From Acidobacteriaceae bacterium (lineage in GTDB: Bacteria > Acidobacteriota > Terriglobia > Terriglobales > Acidobacteriaceae): a DNA stretch of 40,926 nt. Below the pieces are notes generated by a model that had not been told where the DNA came from, did no database searches, and was given only the letters and a program-made list of their open reading frames with translations. The stretch covers positions 1 to 40,926 of the forward strand of contig JABFXN010000178.1 in assembly GCA_013361705.1 (NCBI GenBank). Reading direction: 5' to 3'. Both the position numbers and the translations under genes were made by a program. This document shows, piece after piece, positions 8,328 through 17,372 of the stretch (its first letter is position 1; each line of letters starts with the position of its first letter).

Positions 8328-8876
8328 CTATCGGAACTCGGTTCCGTATTTGAGCGCGATCTCGTGGATCTGTTCGCGGGTAAGTTGCTTTGACGGTGTT
8401 CCAGGAGCGGTGCAGGTTTCGCGGAAAAAACCTTCCAGCCCCGGAGGCGAAACCGTCCAGAGCAGGAGCAGTTCGTGATCGGGGTTCTGGAAGCCGTGCC
8501 ACGCATTACGCGGGATGAAGATGGTTGCGCCCTTTTCGAAGGGATGGGGAACATCGTTCAATAGGAAGCTGCCGCTGCCTTCCAGAACATAGAAGACTTC
8601 GTCCATGTGAAGGTGGCGGTGAACGGGGATTCCCGTCCCCTGCATCACCTGCTGTGTGCCAAGCGCGAACTGGTCGGAACCTGTTGCCGGAGATGCCTTA
8701 ATGAGGATGACCCCGTGGTCGCGGAAGTGGACCAGGGTTTCGCCTTCGCTCATGTCGAGCACATAGCTTTGCTGTGTTGCGTGAGACTGGGTCGAACCGG
8801 GTGGCAGGACCTGGGTAAGGCCCAGGCTGCCGGCGCCAACGAGGAACGAACGGCGTTGTGGATCGAATGAGTCCAT
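8328..8876 (-). CDS. Cupin domain protein with Tat-like signal
   Basis: PQRRSFLVGAGSLGL; cupin motif GIPVHRHLHMDEVFYVLEGSGSFLLND...GATIFIPRNAWHGFQN. Confidence 0.82.
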   Translation of the reverse strand: MDSFDPQRRSFLVGAGSLGLTQVLPPGSTQSHATQQSYVLDMSEGETLVHFRDHGVILIKASPATGSDQFALGTQQVMQGTGIPVHRHLHMDEVFYVLEGSGSFLLNDVPHPFEKGATIFIPRNAWHGFQNPDHELLLLWTVSPPGLEGFFRETCTAPGTPSKQLTREQIHEIALKYGTEFR

Positions 8877-9087
8877 TCAGATTTCTCTCCCCGTGCGTTG
8901 CATGGGATTCTACCGTGTTGCGGCCGCTGGATGGAGATGGATTCCCTCAGCTTGTTTCTCGACACGCGATACGGGAAGACGGAAGCATCACCAGGAGTGC
9001 AAGGTCACGGCGCGAGAGGAGCAGGAAGTTTCGCGACCGGCTCAATTCTAAGACCGCGCCGTGATAACGGCACCTATAGATGCCGAA

Positions 9088-9180
9088 TTATGGAGCGGGC
9101 CTTCAGCCCTTCCATGTCGTTGTGCCGTTAATCTGGGGCGTTGCCCCAGGCTGTTATAGAGCGCACCTTTGGCGCTTTAA
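9088..9180. repeat. REP-like palindromic element, family A copy 3 (diverged)
   Basis: gagcgggccttcagccc...CTGGGGCGTTGCCCCAG (9133-9149)...gagcgcacctttggcgct. Confidence 0.7.
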
Positions 9181-9234
9181 AGCGAGCCCTCCCGCACGAC
9201 AGCAGCTGTTGATCTTGCATGAGGGGACAAGCAC

Positions 9235-10419
9235 TTACAGATACGAGATCCACCAGGAATGTTTTCGCGACTTGACCATAGCCCACCAGCGGCAGAGTGG
9301 ATAGAGCAGGACGAGCGCTGCCAGCCACACCAAGTACACCACTGGCAGCGAGAACCCGGAGCCCGCAAGCTTTTCCGGAAGGAAGAATGCGTTGCGAATC
9401 TGATCGAAGGCGCCTGCCATGGGCTTGTGCGTCAGTATCAGCAGAACGATGTTCGCAGCATGGAGCAGGTAGATATGCACGACATACGCAAAGAGCGGCA
9501 CGGAGCCAAAGACGCGAAGAATATCGGTGAAGCGGCCGCGCCAGTGATCGAACAGTGGCGCAAGAAGGAAGAGAATGCCGAGCGTGACAGAGAGAAAGAG
9601 CAGTGACGGCGGATACTTCTGCACGTTGAAGAAATGCATTACGGTCTGCGCTGGAGTCGCTCCCGATGTCCATGGATGGGGGTCGCCGTAGATGTTCAAT
9701 GCACGAAGACCGAAGAAGAAGATCAGCAGCAGCACACCGGCGGCAGTAAAGATCCGGTTGCGGCGCGGAGACAGGAAGATGGGTGCAATGGCGTATCCGA
9801 GCGCCATGACAGCGGCCCAGACAAGTAGCGGATAGGTGACGAGCAGCAGGGCTGCATCGGTGTTGGGCCAGCGGCCTCCGCTGTGAAGCAATGCCCAGAG
9901 CTGACCGAGATGTGCGGGGCCAGCTAGCCGGAGGCCGTCGAGCAGATTGTGTCCGGCGATGATTACGAGGCTGATGGCAAGAATCGCCGCGCGGGGCAAC
10001 CAGATGAGCGCTGTGAGAGCGATCATGGAGCATCCGATCGCCCAGATCACCTGCAGATAGATGAGATAGGGAACCGAGAAGGCCCATCCGAAGCTGATGA
10101 CGGTTACCTCAAGAGTGATCAGCCACAGACCGCGCATGAGGAGGAAGCGGGAGAGCTGGCCGAGAGACTTCCCGCGATGATGCTGCAGCCATGCCGAGAC
10201 ACCGGCGAGGAGAAGAAATGCAGGAGCACAAAGATGCGTGATCCAGCGGGTTAAATAGATCGCCGGAGTGGTCTGTGCAGCATCCAGCGGGTCATAGGCA
10301 TAGGCACTCGCGTGAAAGAAATCACGGGCATGATCGAGCGCCATGAGACAGATGACGAGACCGCGAAGCGCATCGATGGAGTGCAGGCGGGGCCGGGGCG
10401 GGGGGATCAGAGGCTCCAT
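9235..10419 (-). CDS. Multipass membrane protein, DUF1624 / heparan-alpha-glucosaminide acetyltransferase-like
   Basis: RLHSIDALRGLVICLMALDHARDFFH, HLCAPAFLLLAGVSAWL, many hydrophobic segments. Confidence 0.75.
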   Translation of the reverse strand: MEPLIPPPRPRLHSIDALRGLVICLMALDHARDFFHASAYAYDPLDAAQTTPAIYLTRWITHLCAPAFLLLAGVSAWLQHHRGKSLGQLSRFLLMRGLWLITLEVTVISFGWAFSVPYLIYLQVIWAIGCSMIALTALIWLPRAAILAISLVIIAGHNLLDGLRLAGPAHLGQLWALLHSGGRWPNTDAALLLVTYPLLVWAAVMALGYAIAPIFLSPRRNRIFTAAGVLLLIFFFGLRALNIYGDPHPWTSGATPAQTVMHFFNVQKYPPSLLFLSVTLGILFLLAPLFDHWRGRFTDILRVFGSVPLFAYVVHIYLLHAANIVLLILTHKPMAGAFDQIRNAFFLPEKLAGSGFSLPVVYLVWLAALVLLYPLCRWWAMVKSRKHSWWISYL

Positions 10420-10470
10420 CAGTGCTGCCTACCTTATGAGTGGACAAACAATGTCCAACATCATACGGCT

Positions 10471-10502
10471 GATTGAAGGATTGAATAATTGAAGGATCGA
10501 AT
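10471..10502. repeat. Octamer tandem array (GATTGAAN)
   Basis: gattgaag gattgaat aattgaag gatcgaat: four units of period 8. Confidence 0.7.
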
Positions 10503-10558
10503 CAGTTGCCCGGCAGACATCTGCTCGATGGAACCGCTACAATCGATTCCGCGCTTCT

Positions 10559-11509
10559 GTGACCGTAGATATCAGCCAGATCGAGATGTATCGGCCTCCT
10601 CTAACGGGCCACTGTTACCGCATGTTGGGATCTGTCTTCGATGCGGACGACGCCGTGCAGGAGACGATGATCCGTGCGTGGAAGAGTCTTGAGAGCTTTG
10701 ACGGCCGCTCGACCTTGAAGACCTGGCTATACCGCATTGCCACGAACGTGTGTCTCGATGAGCTGAAGAAGCGTGGCCGGCGCGCCAGGCCGGTTGACGA
10801 AGGTACGCCTTCTTCGGGTGCACCTCCGTTGGAGTCGTTGACGCAGCAGCCGCAGGAATACTGGATTGAGCCGATTCTGGATACGCAGGTGGTATCGAAC
10901 GATGCCAGCCCGGCGGAACAGGTGGTGCAGCGGCAGAGCGTTCGGCTTGCTTTTGTAGCAGCACTGCAGAATCTTGCTCCACGGCAGCGCGCCGCGTTGC
11001 TGATGACTGAAGTCTTAGGGTGCTCCGCCGCCGAGGTGGCGGAGACGCTGGAGACCTCCGTGCCCTCGGTAAACAGCGCATTACAGCGCGCCCGGGCAAC
11101 GCTGGCGAAACGCAGTGAGGAGCAGCCAGTTTCGTTGACCGCAGCCCAGCAGGGAATGCTGCGCCGCTATGTCGCCGCCTTCGAGCAGTACGATGTCGCC
11201 GGGCTTACAGCGCTGATGCGTGAGGATGTCACGCTGTGCATGCCTCCGTTCGAACTCTGGCTGCAGGGGACAGAGGAGATTCAGACGTGGATGCTGGGCC
11301 TGGGTTGCGGCTGCAGGGGATCGCGTTTATTCCCAACCTCCGCCTCCGGCTGGCCTGCATTTGTGCAATATCGCCCGAATCCCGAGGGCGGCCATAAGGC
11401 CTGGGGCCTGATCGTGCTGGAGTTGGATGGCGACCGCATCGCGGGCGTAACCACGTTCCTGGATACGGCACGCCTGTTTCCCAGGTTTGGGTTTGCAATA
11501 ACAGTTTAA
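10559..11509 (+). CDS. ECF sigma factor with fused C-terminal SnoaL-like domain
   Basis: Sigma region 2 (DADDAVQETMIRAWKSLESFDGRSTLKTWLYRIATNVCLDELKKR), region 4 (LQNLAPRQRAALLMTEVLGCSAAEVAETLETSVPSVNSALQRAR), then an NTF2-like tail. GTG start. Confidence 0.88.
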   Translation: MTVDISQIEMYRPPLTGHCYRMLGSVFDADDAVQETMIRAWKSLESFDGRSTLKTWLYRIATNVCLDELKKRGRRARPVDEGTPSSGAPPLESLTQQPQEYWIEPILDTQVVSNDASPAEQVVQRQSVRLAFVAALQNLAPRQRAALLMTEVLGCSAAEVAETLETSVPSVNSALQRARATLAKRSEEQPVSLTAAQQGMLRRYVAAFEQYDVAGLTALMREDVTLCMPPFELWLQGTEEIQTWMLGLGCGCRGSRLFPTSASGWPAFVQYRPNPEGGHKAWGLIVLELDGDRIAGVTTFLDTARLFPRFGFAITV

Positions 11510-11604
11510 TGGAATAAGTGAATGATTGAATAAGAATTTTTTGCGGGGACCGATGAGTTTTGGTTGCCGGGGCAGTCAATGCGTTCGTAAGGAGAACACG
11601 AACC

Positions 11605-12036
11605 ATGACTGCACAGACGATTGCGAACTCTGAGACCTATTCAACTCACCCCGCACAGAACACCGTTTCCCGGAGCCAACTCTGGATCGGACGCGTATTG
11701 AGCTGGCTGGCCGCGGCTTTCTTTCTGATGGATGCCGGCATGAAGCTGGTGAAACCGCCGTTCGTTGTCCAGGCCACCGTACAGCTCGGCTATCCCGAGA
11801 GCTGCATCATCGGCCTTGGAGTCGTGCTGCTGCTGAGCACGCTTCTCTACCTTATTCCCCGCACCGCCATCTTGGGCGCGGTACTGCTGACTGGCTACCT
11901 GGGTGGAGCAGTGGCAACACATGTTCGCGTCAGCGCAGGGTGGTTCAACATCCTGTTCCCCGTTGTCTTTGGCGCGATTGCCTGGACGGGCCTCTATCTG
12001 CGCGACTGGCGGCTGAAGACTGTCTTCGCAAGCTAA
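11605..12036 (+). CDS. DoxX-like family membrane protein
   Basis: QLWIGRVLSWLAAAFFLMDAGMKL...LGYPES...PRTAILGAVLLTGYLGGAVATHVR; start at ATG 11605 after aaggaga. Confidence 0.82.
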   Translation: MTAQTIANSETYSTHPAQNTVSRSQLWIGRVLSWLAAAFFLMDAGMKLVKPPFVVQATVQLGYPESCIIGLGVVLLLSTLLYLIPRTAILGAVLLTGYLGGAVATHVRVSAGWFNILFPVVFGAIAWTGLYLRDWRLKTVFAS

Positions 12037-12072
12037 CACCCTTTCTCTACAACCAGACACAAGGAGAGCACG

Positions 12073-12483
12073 ATGAAGAGCGTTCTTGCATTTCTGCACT
12101 TTGAAGGTAACTGTCGCCGGGCGATGCACTTCTATCAACAATGTCTTGGCACGGAGCTGCAGCTCACGCCATATCCCGATGCCGAAGGTCAGCCTTCGAG
12201 CGATGCCGATGCCATGATCATGCACAGCCAGTTGAACTACAAGGGTCAGCCCATTCTGATGGCCTCAGACTCAGCGCCCGGCGGCAAGGTTCATGCCGGG
12301 AACAACTTTACGGTCTCGGTCGACTGCGAGTCACTGGCTGAGCTGGAACAGTTCTTCGCTGTGTTTGCAGACGGCGGTACGATTCGCCTGCCGCTGAGCG
12401 ATATGCCATGGGGGGCGCGTTTCGGCATGCTGACTGACAAGTTCGGGATCCAGTGGTTCTTCAACTGCGCCCTCACTCAGTAA
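12073..12483 (+). CDS. VOC / PhnB-like glyoxalase-fold protein
   Basis: MKSVLAFLHFEGNCRRAMHFYQQCLGTEL...MPWGARFGMLTDKFGIQWFFN. Confidence 0.85.
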   Translation: MKSVLAFLHFEGNCRRAMHFYQQCLGTELQLTPYPDAEGQPSSDADAMIMHSQLNYKGQPILMASDSAPGGKVHAGNNFTVSVDCESLAELEQFFAVFADGGTIRLPLSDMPWGARFGMLTDKFGIQWFFNCALTQ

Positions 12484-12524
12484 CGACTGACTACACATCT
12501 TCACTGCAAAGGAGTAATGGACGT

Positions 12525-13001
12525 ATGAGCAACACGACGACAGAGACCAGAGGCCGCGACCTGATTCTTACCAGCGTGATTGACGCCGCGCCGGAGAAGC
12601 TGTTCCGCGCGTGGACCGAACCGGAACTGATGAAACAGTGGATCGCTCCGCTGCCGTTTACGACGCCACACGCGGAGACCGACCTCCGCCCAGGTGGCGC
12701 AAGCATGTTTGTGATGCGCGGGCCGGACGGAACGGAGTTTCCCTGCCGCGGCGTCTACCTGGAGGTTGTGCCGAATGAGCGTGTGGTCTTCACCGATGCC
12801 TATACCGACGCATGGGTGCCCTCGGAGAAGCCTTTCATGACCGTCACCCTGACGTTCGAGGCATACGAGGGGAAGACGAAGTACACCGCAGTTGCGCGCC
12901 ACTGGACCGAGGCCGATCGCGAAGCACACGAGAAGATGGGCTTCCACGAAGGCTGGAAGGTCTGCACGGAGCAGCTTGCGAAGTTAGTGGCTGAACTATA
13001 G
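12525..13001 (+). CDS. SRPBCC / AHSA1 family protein
   Basis: LTSVIDAAPEKLFRAWTEPELMKQWIAP...GWKVCTEQLAKLV; start at ATG 12525. Confidence 0.85.
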   Translation: MSNTTTETRGRDLILTSVIDAAPEKLFRAWTEPELMKQWIAPLPFTTPHAETDLRPGGASMFVMRGPDGTEFPCRGVYLEVVPNERVVFTDAYTDAWVPSEKPFMTVTLTFEAYEGKTKYTAVARHWTEADREAHEKMGFHEGWKVCTEQLAKLVAEL

Positions 13002-13046
13002 GAGAAGGCCCCATTCGAGATGACCTATGCATCGGGCGCACATCCT

Positions 13047-13421
13047 CTACCGATGTGCGCCCGCCTCCTTTATGCGAACATTCCACAGTATCCACGAGAT
13101 AAGCGTCAGCAGCGTAAACACAGAAGGAGCGATTGCTACGGCAAGACCGTCTCCTCGCAAGAGGTGAGATGCAGCAGCGCCGGTCAGCTCAAACACGGTT
13201 CCGGCATAAGCCCACTCCCGAATGCGGTTGATACGAGGAAATACCAGTGCTGCCGCGGCCAGGACTTTCCAAAAGCCGAGAATCGTCATCATGTAGAGTG
13301 GGTAGCCGAGGTGGATCATCACCTCGGAGGCCCATCGGGCTCGCATCAGATCCGCAACGCCTCCCACGAATAACTCCGCCACAATAATGCCTGTCGCCAA
13401 CCAGTAGAGAACAGATTTCAT
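13047..13421 (-). CDS. DoxX-like family membrane protein
   Basis: MKSVLYWLATGIIVAELFVGGVADLMRARWASEVMIHLGYPLYMMTILGFWKVLAAAALVFPR; a second in-frame ATG lies 21 bp upstream at 13442. Confidence 0.78.
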   Translation of the reverse strand: MKSVLYWLATGIIVAELFVGGVADLMRARWASEVMIHLGYPLYMMTILGFWKVLAAAALVFPRINRIREWAYAGTVFELTGAAASHLLRGDGLAVAIAPSVFTLLTLISWILWNVRIKEAGAHR

Positions 13422-13632
13422 GGACCTTTCCTGGAATTTCATGGACCTCTCCTTGGAACATGCCCATCGTATCGCTGTCTGCGGTGCGATGGAGGGCAGG
13501 CTGGTTTCACGCCCATTTGCCCGCTTGGTTCCATCTGCTTCGCAAAGACCGTTCCACAGTGATAAGAAGGATGGGCGGAACTGCCGAGACGTAGAACGTC
13601 CGCAACCACGTCTACGAGAGAGAAACAAAGCT

Positions 13633-14301
13633 ATGGGCGGCACAGCATACTGGGTGAACCGGACGAAGCGGCACAGCCTGCTCGCTATGAGCGCGATCGT
13701 AATCACCGCCGGAGCTTACCTTGCGACGCCTCCTCCCGATTTCAGACATCGGCTCAGCATGGCAACAGCGTATGCCAGTCTGGTCTTTTTTGTGGCTTCG
13801 CTCTGGCTTGGTCCGTGGAACGTTCTTCGCCGCAGGCCAAACCCGGTGAGCTTCGACCTGCGCAGAGATATCGGCATCTGGGCCGCGCTGCTTGCGCTGA
13901 TACATACCGCCGTGGGCTTGACCGTCCATCTGCGGGGGCGAATGTGGATGTACTTCTTTAAGCGCCTGCATCCGTTGGCGATCCAGAATACAAAGTTCGG
14001 CTTCGCTAACTTTGTAGGCTTGGCTGCCGCGATACTCTTTCTGCTTCTGCTGGCGATCTCGAATGATCTTTCCCTTCGTAGTCTTGGAGTAAGACGCTGG
14101 AAGGCAATACAGCAGTGGGCCTATGTCACCTTCGGGCTCACCATCGCGCATGGAGTTGCATACCAGATGATCGAGAAGCGCAAGATTCCATGGGTGGTTG
14201 TGTTTGCCTGCCTCAGCGTCGCGGCGGTCGTGATTCAGACGATTGGGTGGAAGATGAGAGCGGGAAGACCGACTGAATCATTGAAACCGCCCACTGGCTG
14301 A
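13633..14301 (+). CDS. Ferric-reductase-like transmembrane domain protein
   Basis: DIGIWAALLALIHTAVGLTVHLRGRMW, RRWKAIQQWAYVTFGLTIAHGVAYQ; spaced His residues in TM helices. Start at ATG 13633. Confidence 0.72.
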   Translation: MGGTAYWVNRTKRHSLLAMSAIVITAGAYLATPPPDFRHRLSMATAYASLVFFVASLWLGPWNVLRRRPNPVSFDLRRDIGIWAALLALIHTAVGLTVHLRGRMWMYFFKRLHPLAIQNTKFGFANFVGLAAAILFLLLLAISNDLSLRSLGVRRWKAIQQWAYVTFGLTIAHGVAYQMIEKRKIPWVVVFACLSVAAVVIQTIGWKMRAGRPTESLKPPTG

Positions 14302-14340
14302 AGCAACTGATAATGCGCGCGGGATATACTTCGCGGCGAG

Positions 14341-15480
14341 GTGAAAGCTGCAATGCGTCTGTCTCTCTACCGTCTCTCCTGTGCCGTCCTTCTGCTGGCA
14401 GCCTGCGCAGGAGCGCACGCGCAGACTGCGGCGCCGTCCACTACACCGGCCCGGCCACCCGCGCCGACGCGTGATCCGCATACGCCCGGCTACGTCGAGG
14501 CAAAGGATCTGGCCGATGGAGAACTTCCTCCTGCGGATCAGGATGGCAACTTCATTCTTGGGCCGACACATCAGCCCGCGCCAGAGGCCGTTGCTCACGA
14601 CGGAATACCCCATGGCGACGTCGGTGAATTTGTGCTGAGTTCGGCCGACAGCAAGATCTATCCGGGCATTGCACGGGAGGCGAATACCTTTGGCACTCCC
14701 GATCCGAATGATCCGGCGAAGCTGATCGTCACCACCAGCCATCCTGCGCCCTATACGCGCAAAGTCACTGTCTACGTGCCGAAGCAGTATGTGGCCGGAA
14801 CAGCCGCGCCCTTCATCGTCGGCGCTGACGGACCGGATACGCTGCTCTTCACGGTGCTCGACTCGCTGATTGCCGCACATAAGGTTCCGCCGATGATTGC
14901 CGTCTCTATTTCGAACGGCAGTGGCGATGCCCAGGGCAGCGAGCGTGGTCTTGAGTACGACACCATGTCCGGACGCTACGCGGAGTTTGTCGAGCAGGAA
15001 GTTTTACCGAAGGTGGAGTCGCAGTTTCACGTGAAGCTGACGCACGATCCAGAGGGACGTGCCAGCATGGGCGGAAGCTCAGGCGGGTCATGCGCGCTGA
15101 TCATGGCCTGGTATCACCCCGAGCTTTACCATCGCGTGCTGACCTACTCCGGCACGTATGTGAACCAGCAGTGGCCGAGCGATCCGAAGACCCCCCATGG
15201 AGCGTGGGAGTTCCATGAACACCTGATCCCGCAATCTGCACGGAAACCCATCCGTCTGTGGATGGAGGTAGGCGACCGCGATCATCTGAATCCTAATGCC
15301 ATGCGCGACAACATGCACGACTGGGTGGTGGCTAACGAGAATATGGCGCGGGTGCTGAAGGCGAAGGGCTACCACTATCAGTTCGTCTTTGCACGCAACG
15401 CCGGGCATACCGATCGGACAGTGAAACAGCAGACGCTGGCGGAGGCGTTGGAGTATCTATGGACGGGATATAAGTTCTGA
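14341..15480 (+). CDS. Exported esterase (enterochelin-esterase/Fes-like alpha/beta hydrolase)
   Basis: Signal LSCAVLLLAACAGAHAQ; KVTVYVPKQYV, ASMGGSSGGSCALIMAWYHPELY, GHTDRTVKQQTLAEALEYLW. Confidence 0.82.
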   Translation: MKAAMRLSLYRLSCAVLLLAACAGAHAQTAAPSTTPARPPAPTRDPHTPGYVEAKDLADGELPPADQDGNFILGPTHQPAPEAVAHDGIPHGDVGEFVLSSADSKIYPGIAREANTFGTPDPNDPAKLIVTTSHPAPYTRKVTVYVPKQYVAGTAAPFIVGADGPDTLLFTVLDSLIAAHKVPPMIAVSISNGSGDAQGSERGLEYDTMSGRYAEFVEQEVLPKVESQFHVKLTHDPEGRASMGGSSGGSCALIMAWYHPELYHRVLTYSGTYVNQQWPSDPKTPHGAWEFHEHLIPQSARKPIRLWMEVGDRDHLNPNAMRDNMHDWVVANENMARVLKAKGYHYQFVFARNAGHTDRTVKQQTLAEALEYLWTGYKF

Positions 15481-15486
15481 AGCTAT

Positions 15487-16194
15487 TTACTGGAAGTCTT
15501 CCGGGCTGACGACCATGCGCTTATCGAAGATGTAGCACTGTCCCTGCCACTTACTCTCCTGGGTGGGCACCTGTTCCAGGTAGCGCAGGATACCGCCGCG
15601 CAGGTGATACACCTCTTCAAAACCTTCCTGCAGCATGAAGGCAGACGCCTTCTCGCAGCGGATGCCGCCGGTGCAGAACATCGCTACCTTGCGGTGCTTT
15701 GCCGGATCGAGGTTCTGGCGGACATACGCGGCAAACTCGGAGAAGCTGGCCGTCTGCGGCAGTACCGCTCCTTCAAAGGTGCCGACCTCTGTCTCGTAGC
15801 TGTTGCGGGTATCGAGGATCAGGACATCCTGCTGCGCGATCAGTTCGTTCCAGTCGTCGGGTTGAACATAGGTACCGGGCTGGTTGGGATCGACGGCCTG
15901 ACGGAAGGTAATGATCTCCCGCTTCACAGCAAAGCGCAGCTTGCGGAAGGGTTCTGTTTCGGAAGTGGTGAACTTCACCTCGGCGCGGTCGAGGCCGACT
16001 TTTTCGGTGAGAGCCGCCAGCAACCGATCGATGATTTCGGCAGAGCCGGCCATCGTGCCATTGATGCCTTCTTCCGCGATCAGCAGCGTGCCGCACAGGT
16101 CCGAGTCCTGAAAAAGACTGCGTAACTCCGCCGCGAGAGCTTTGGGCTCTGCGATAGAGAGAAACCGGTAAAAGGCTGCGATGGTGTAGGTCAC
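15487..16194 (-). CDS. trhO: Rhodanese-domain tRNA uridine hydroxylase TrhO (YceA family)
   Basis: AFYRFLSI...GTLLIAEEGINGTMAG, LDTRNSYETEVGTFEGA, catalytic CTGGIRCEKASAFM, VYHLRGGILRYLE. Confidence 0.88.
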   Translation of the reverse strand: MTYTIAAFYRFLSIAEPKALAAELRSLFQDSDLCGTLLIAEEGINGTMAGSAEIIDRLLAALTEKVGLDRAEVKFTTSETEPFRKLRFAVKREIITFRQAVDPNQPGTYVQPDDWNELIAQQDVLILDTRNSYETEVGTFEGAVLPQTASFSEFAAYVRQNLDPAKHRKVAMFCTGGIRCEKASAFMLQEGFEEVYHLRGGILRYLEQVPTQESKWQGQCYIFDKRMVVSPEDFQ

Positions 16195-16205
16195 TTTTTA
16201 AATGA

Positions 16206-16240
16206 TAGTTGCTAGTTGCTGGTTTCTGGTTGCTGGTTTT
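16206..16240. repeat. Degenerate heptamer tandem array (TAGTTGC/TGGTTTC)
   Basis: tagttgc tagttgc tggtttc tggttgc tggtttt: period 7. Confidence 0.7.
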
Positions 16241-16273
16241 CAGGCATAGGGGCAGTGGGGATTGCTGAATACT

Positions 16274-17254
16274 TCAATGAGACAACGATCCCGTCACGAG
16301 CGCCACGATAATCACGACGGCAACGACACCGCCTCCTGCGACGATCGCCGCGAATGCCCGATCTGCGAGGTGAGGCCGCTCATGCTCTACCAGGACGTGG
16401 CGTACGCCACAAGCGCCAGGCACCGCGAGCGCCAGGACTCCGAGGAAGTAATACGGCACCAGGCGGACGCTCCATGGATCCTTGAGCAGGTTATCGGCGG
16501 TCAGCCAGACCCAGTTCGTATCGATATGTCGTAAATACCTGGCACGCATCACCGCGCTGATGTGTGACGCAAAGAAGAGTAGAAGATACATTCCGGAGGC
16601 GTTCTGTACTGTGTCGATCCAACCGGAGAATGGCTTGCGCATCCTGTAGGCGAGAAGCGCCCACCCACTTGCGACCTGAAAGAGGACACAGGCCAGGAGC
16701 AGGCTCTCTACTACCGGTGAGCGGTAAACCACACGCAGATGCCGCATGATCGCGATATGCGTTTCACCGCCGCCCACCCCAGCCAAATGGTTCGTAAGGT
16801 GGGCGGCGGCGAAGATGGTGATGAGTGCCGCGGAGATTCCGTGTGCAACCGCCAGCTTTGCCGGGCGCACGTTGGCATTGTCAACGGCCACCGGCCGCTC
16901 GATCAGTGTCAGGAGCAGAAGGGCGCACCACAGCAGAATCCAGACACCGTTGGCGCGATAGGGAAGCCACCGCTGCGAATCGAGCCAGCCGCCAAGGAAG
17001 CTGTAGAGCGCCGGTGCACCGACGGCGAAGTAAGCGATCCTTGTCGCACGGCGATAGGTGTTCATCTGCGCCAACCGGAATGCGAGATAGAGACACGCTG
17101 CCGGCGCCAGCAGCGTCAGCAGCAGCGCAAAGGACGACCACGCTGCAATACTCCAGACCAGAACCGGATAGAACAGACCGATGAGGCCGGGGGTGATCCG
17201 CTGGCGAAGCGAGAGCTTGATGTGTTGGACAGATACAGGTGCAGCCGTAGTCAT
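16274..17254 (-). CDS. Multipass membrane protein, possibly cytochrome-b / fumarate-reductase-like
   Basis: 326 aa, multiple hydrophobic helices with spaced His (AHLTNHLAG, FFASHISAVMRARY); family uncertain. Confidence 0.6.
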   Translation of the reverse strand: MTTAAPVSVQHIKLSLRQRITPGLIGLFYPVLVWSIAAWSSFALLLTLLAPAACLYLAFRLAQMNTYRRATRIAYFAVGAPALYSFLGGWLDSQRWLPYRANGVWILLWCALLLLTLIERPVAVDNANVRPAKLAVAHGISAALITIFAAAHLTNHLAGVGGGETHIAIMRHLRVVYRSPVVESLLLACVLFQVASGWALLAYRMRKPFSGWIDTVQNASGMYLLLFFASHISAVMRARYLRHIDTNWVWLTADNLLKDPWSVRLVPYYFLGVLALAVPGACGVRHVLVEHERPHLADRAFAAIVAGGGVVAVVIIVALVTGSLSH

Positions 17255-17372
17255 CGGGAACCGGTTCTCCTGTGCTCCTTGGCAATCAAGGCTAACGTGT
17301 AATTACCACTATGACCATGACTAATTGAGGGGGCATTCCCCATACACCCGGAACATCGTACAAATAGTACGT

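Noticed and set aside
9128-10087. 319-aa minus-strand ORF overlapping the DUF1624-like gene in another frame
   Set aside because: Same-strand frameshifted reading of a clear multipass membrane protein; composition is not protein-like.
11641-12225. 194-aa minus-strand ORF spanning the DoxX and VOC genes
   Set aside because: Antisense to two well-supported genes, with no recognisable motif.
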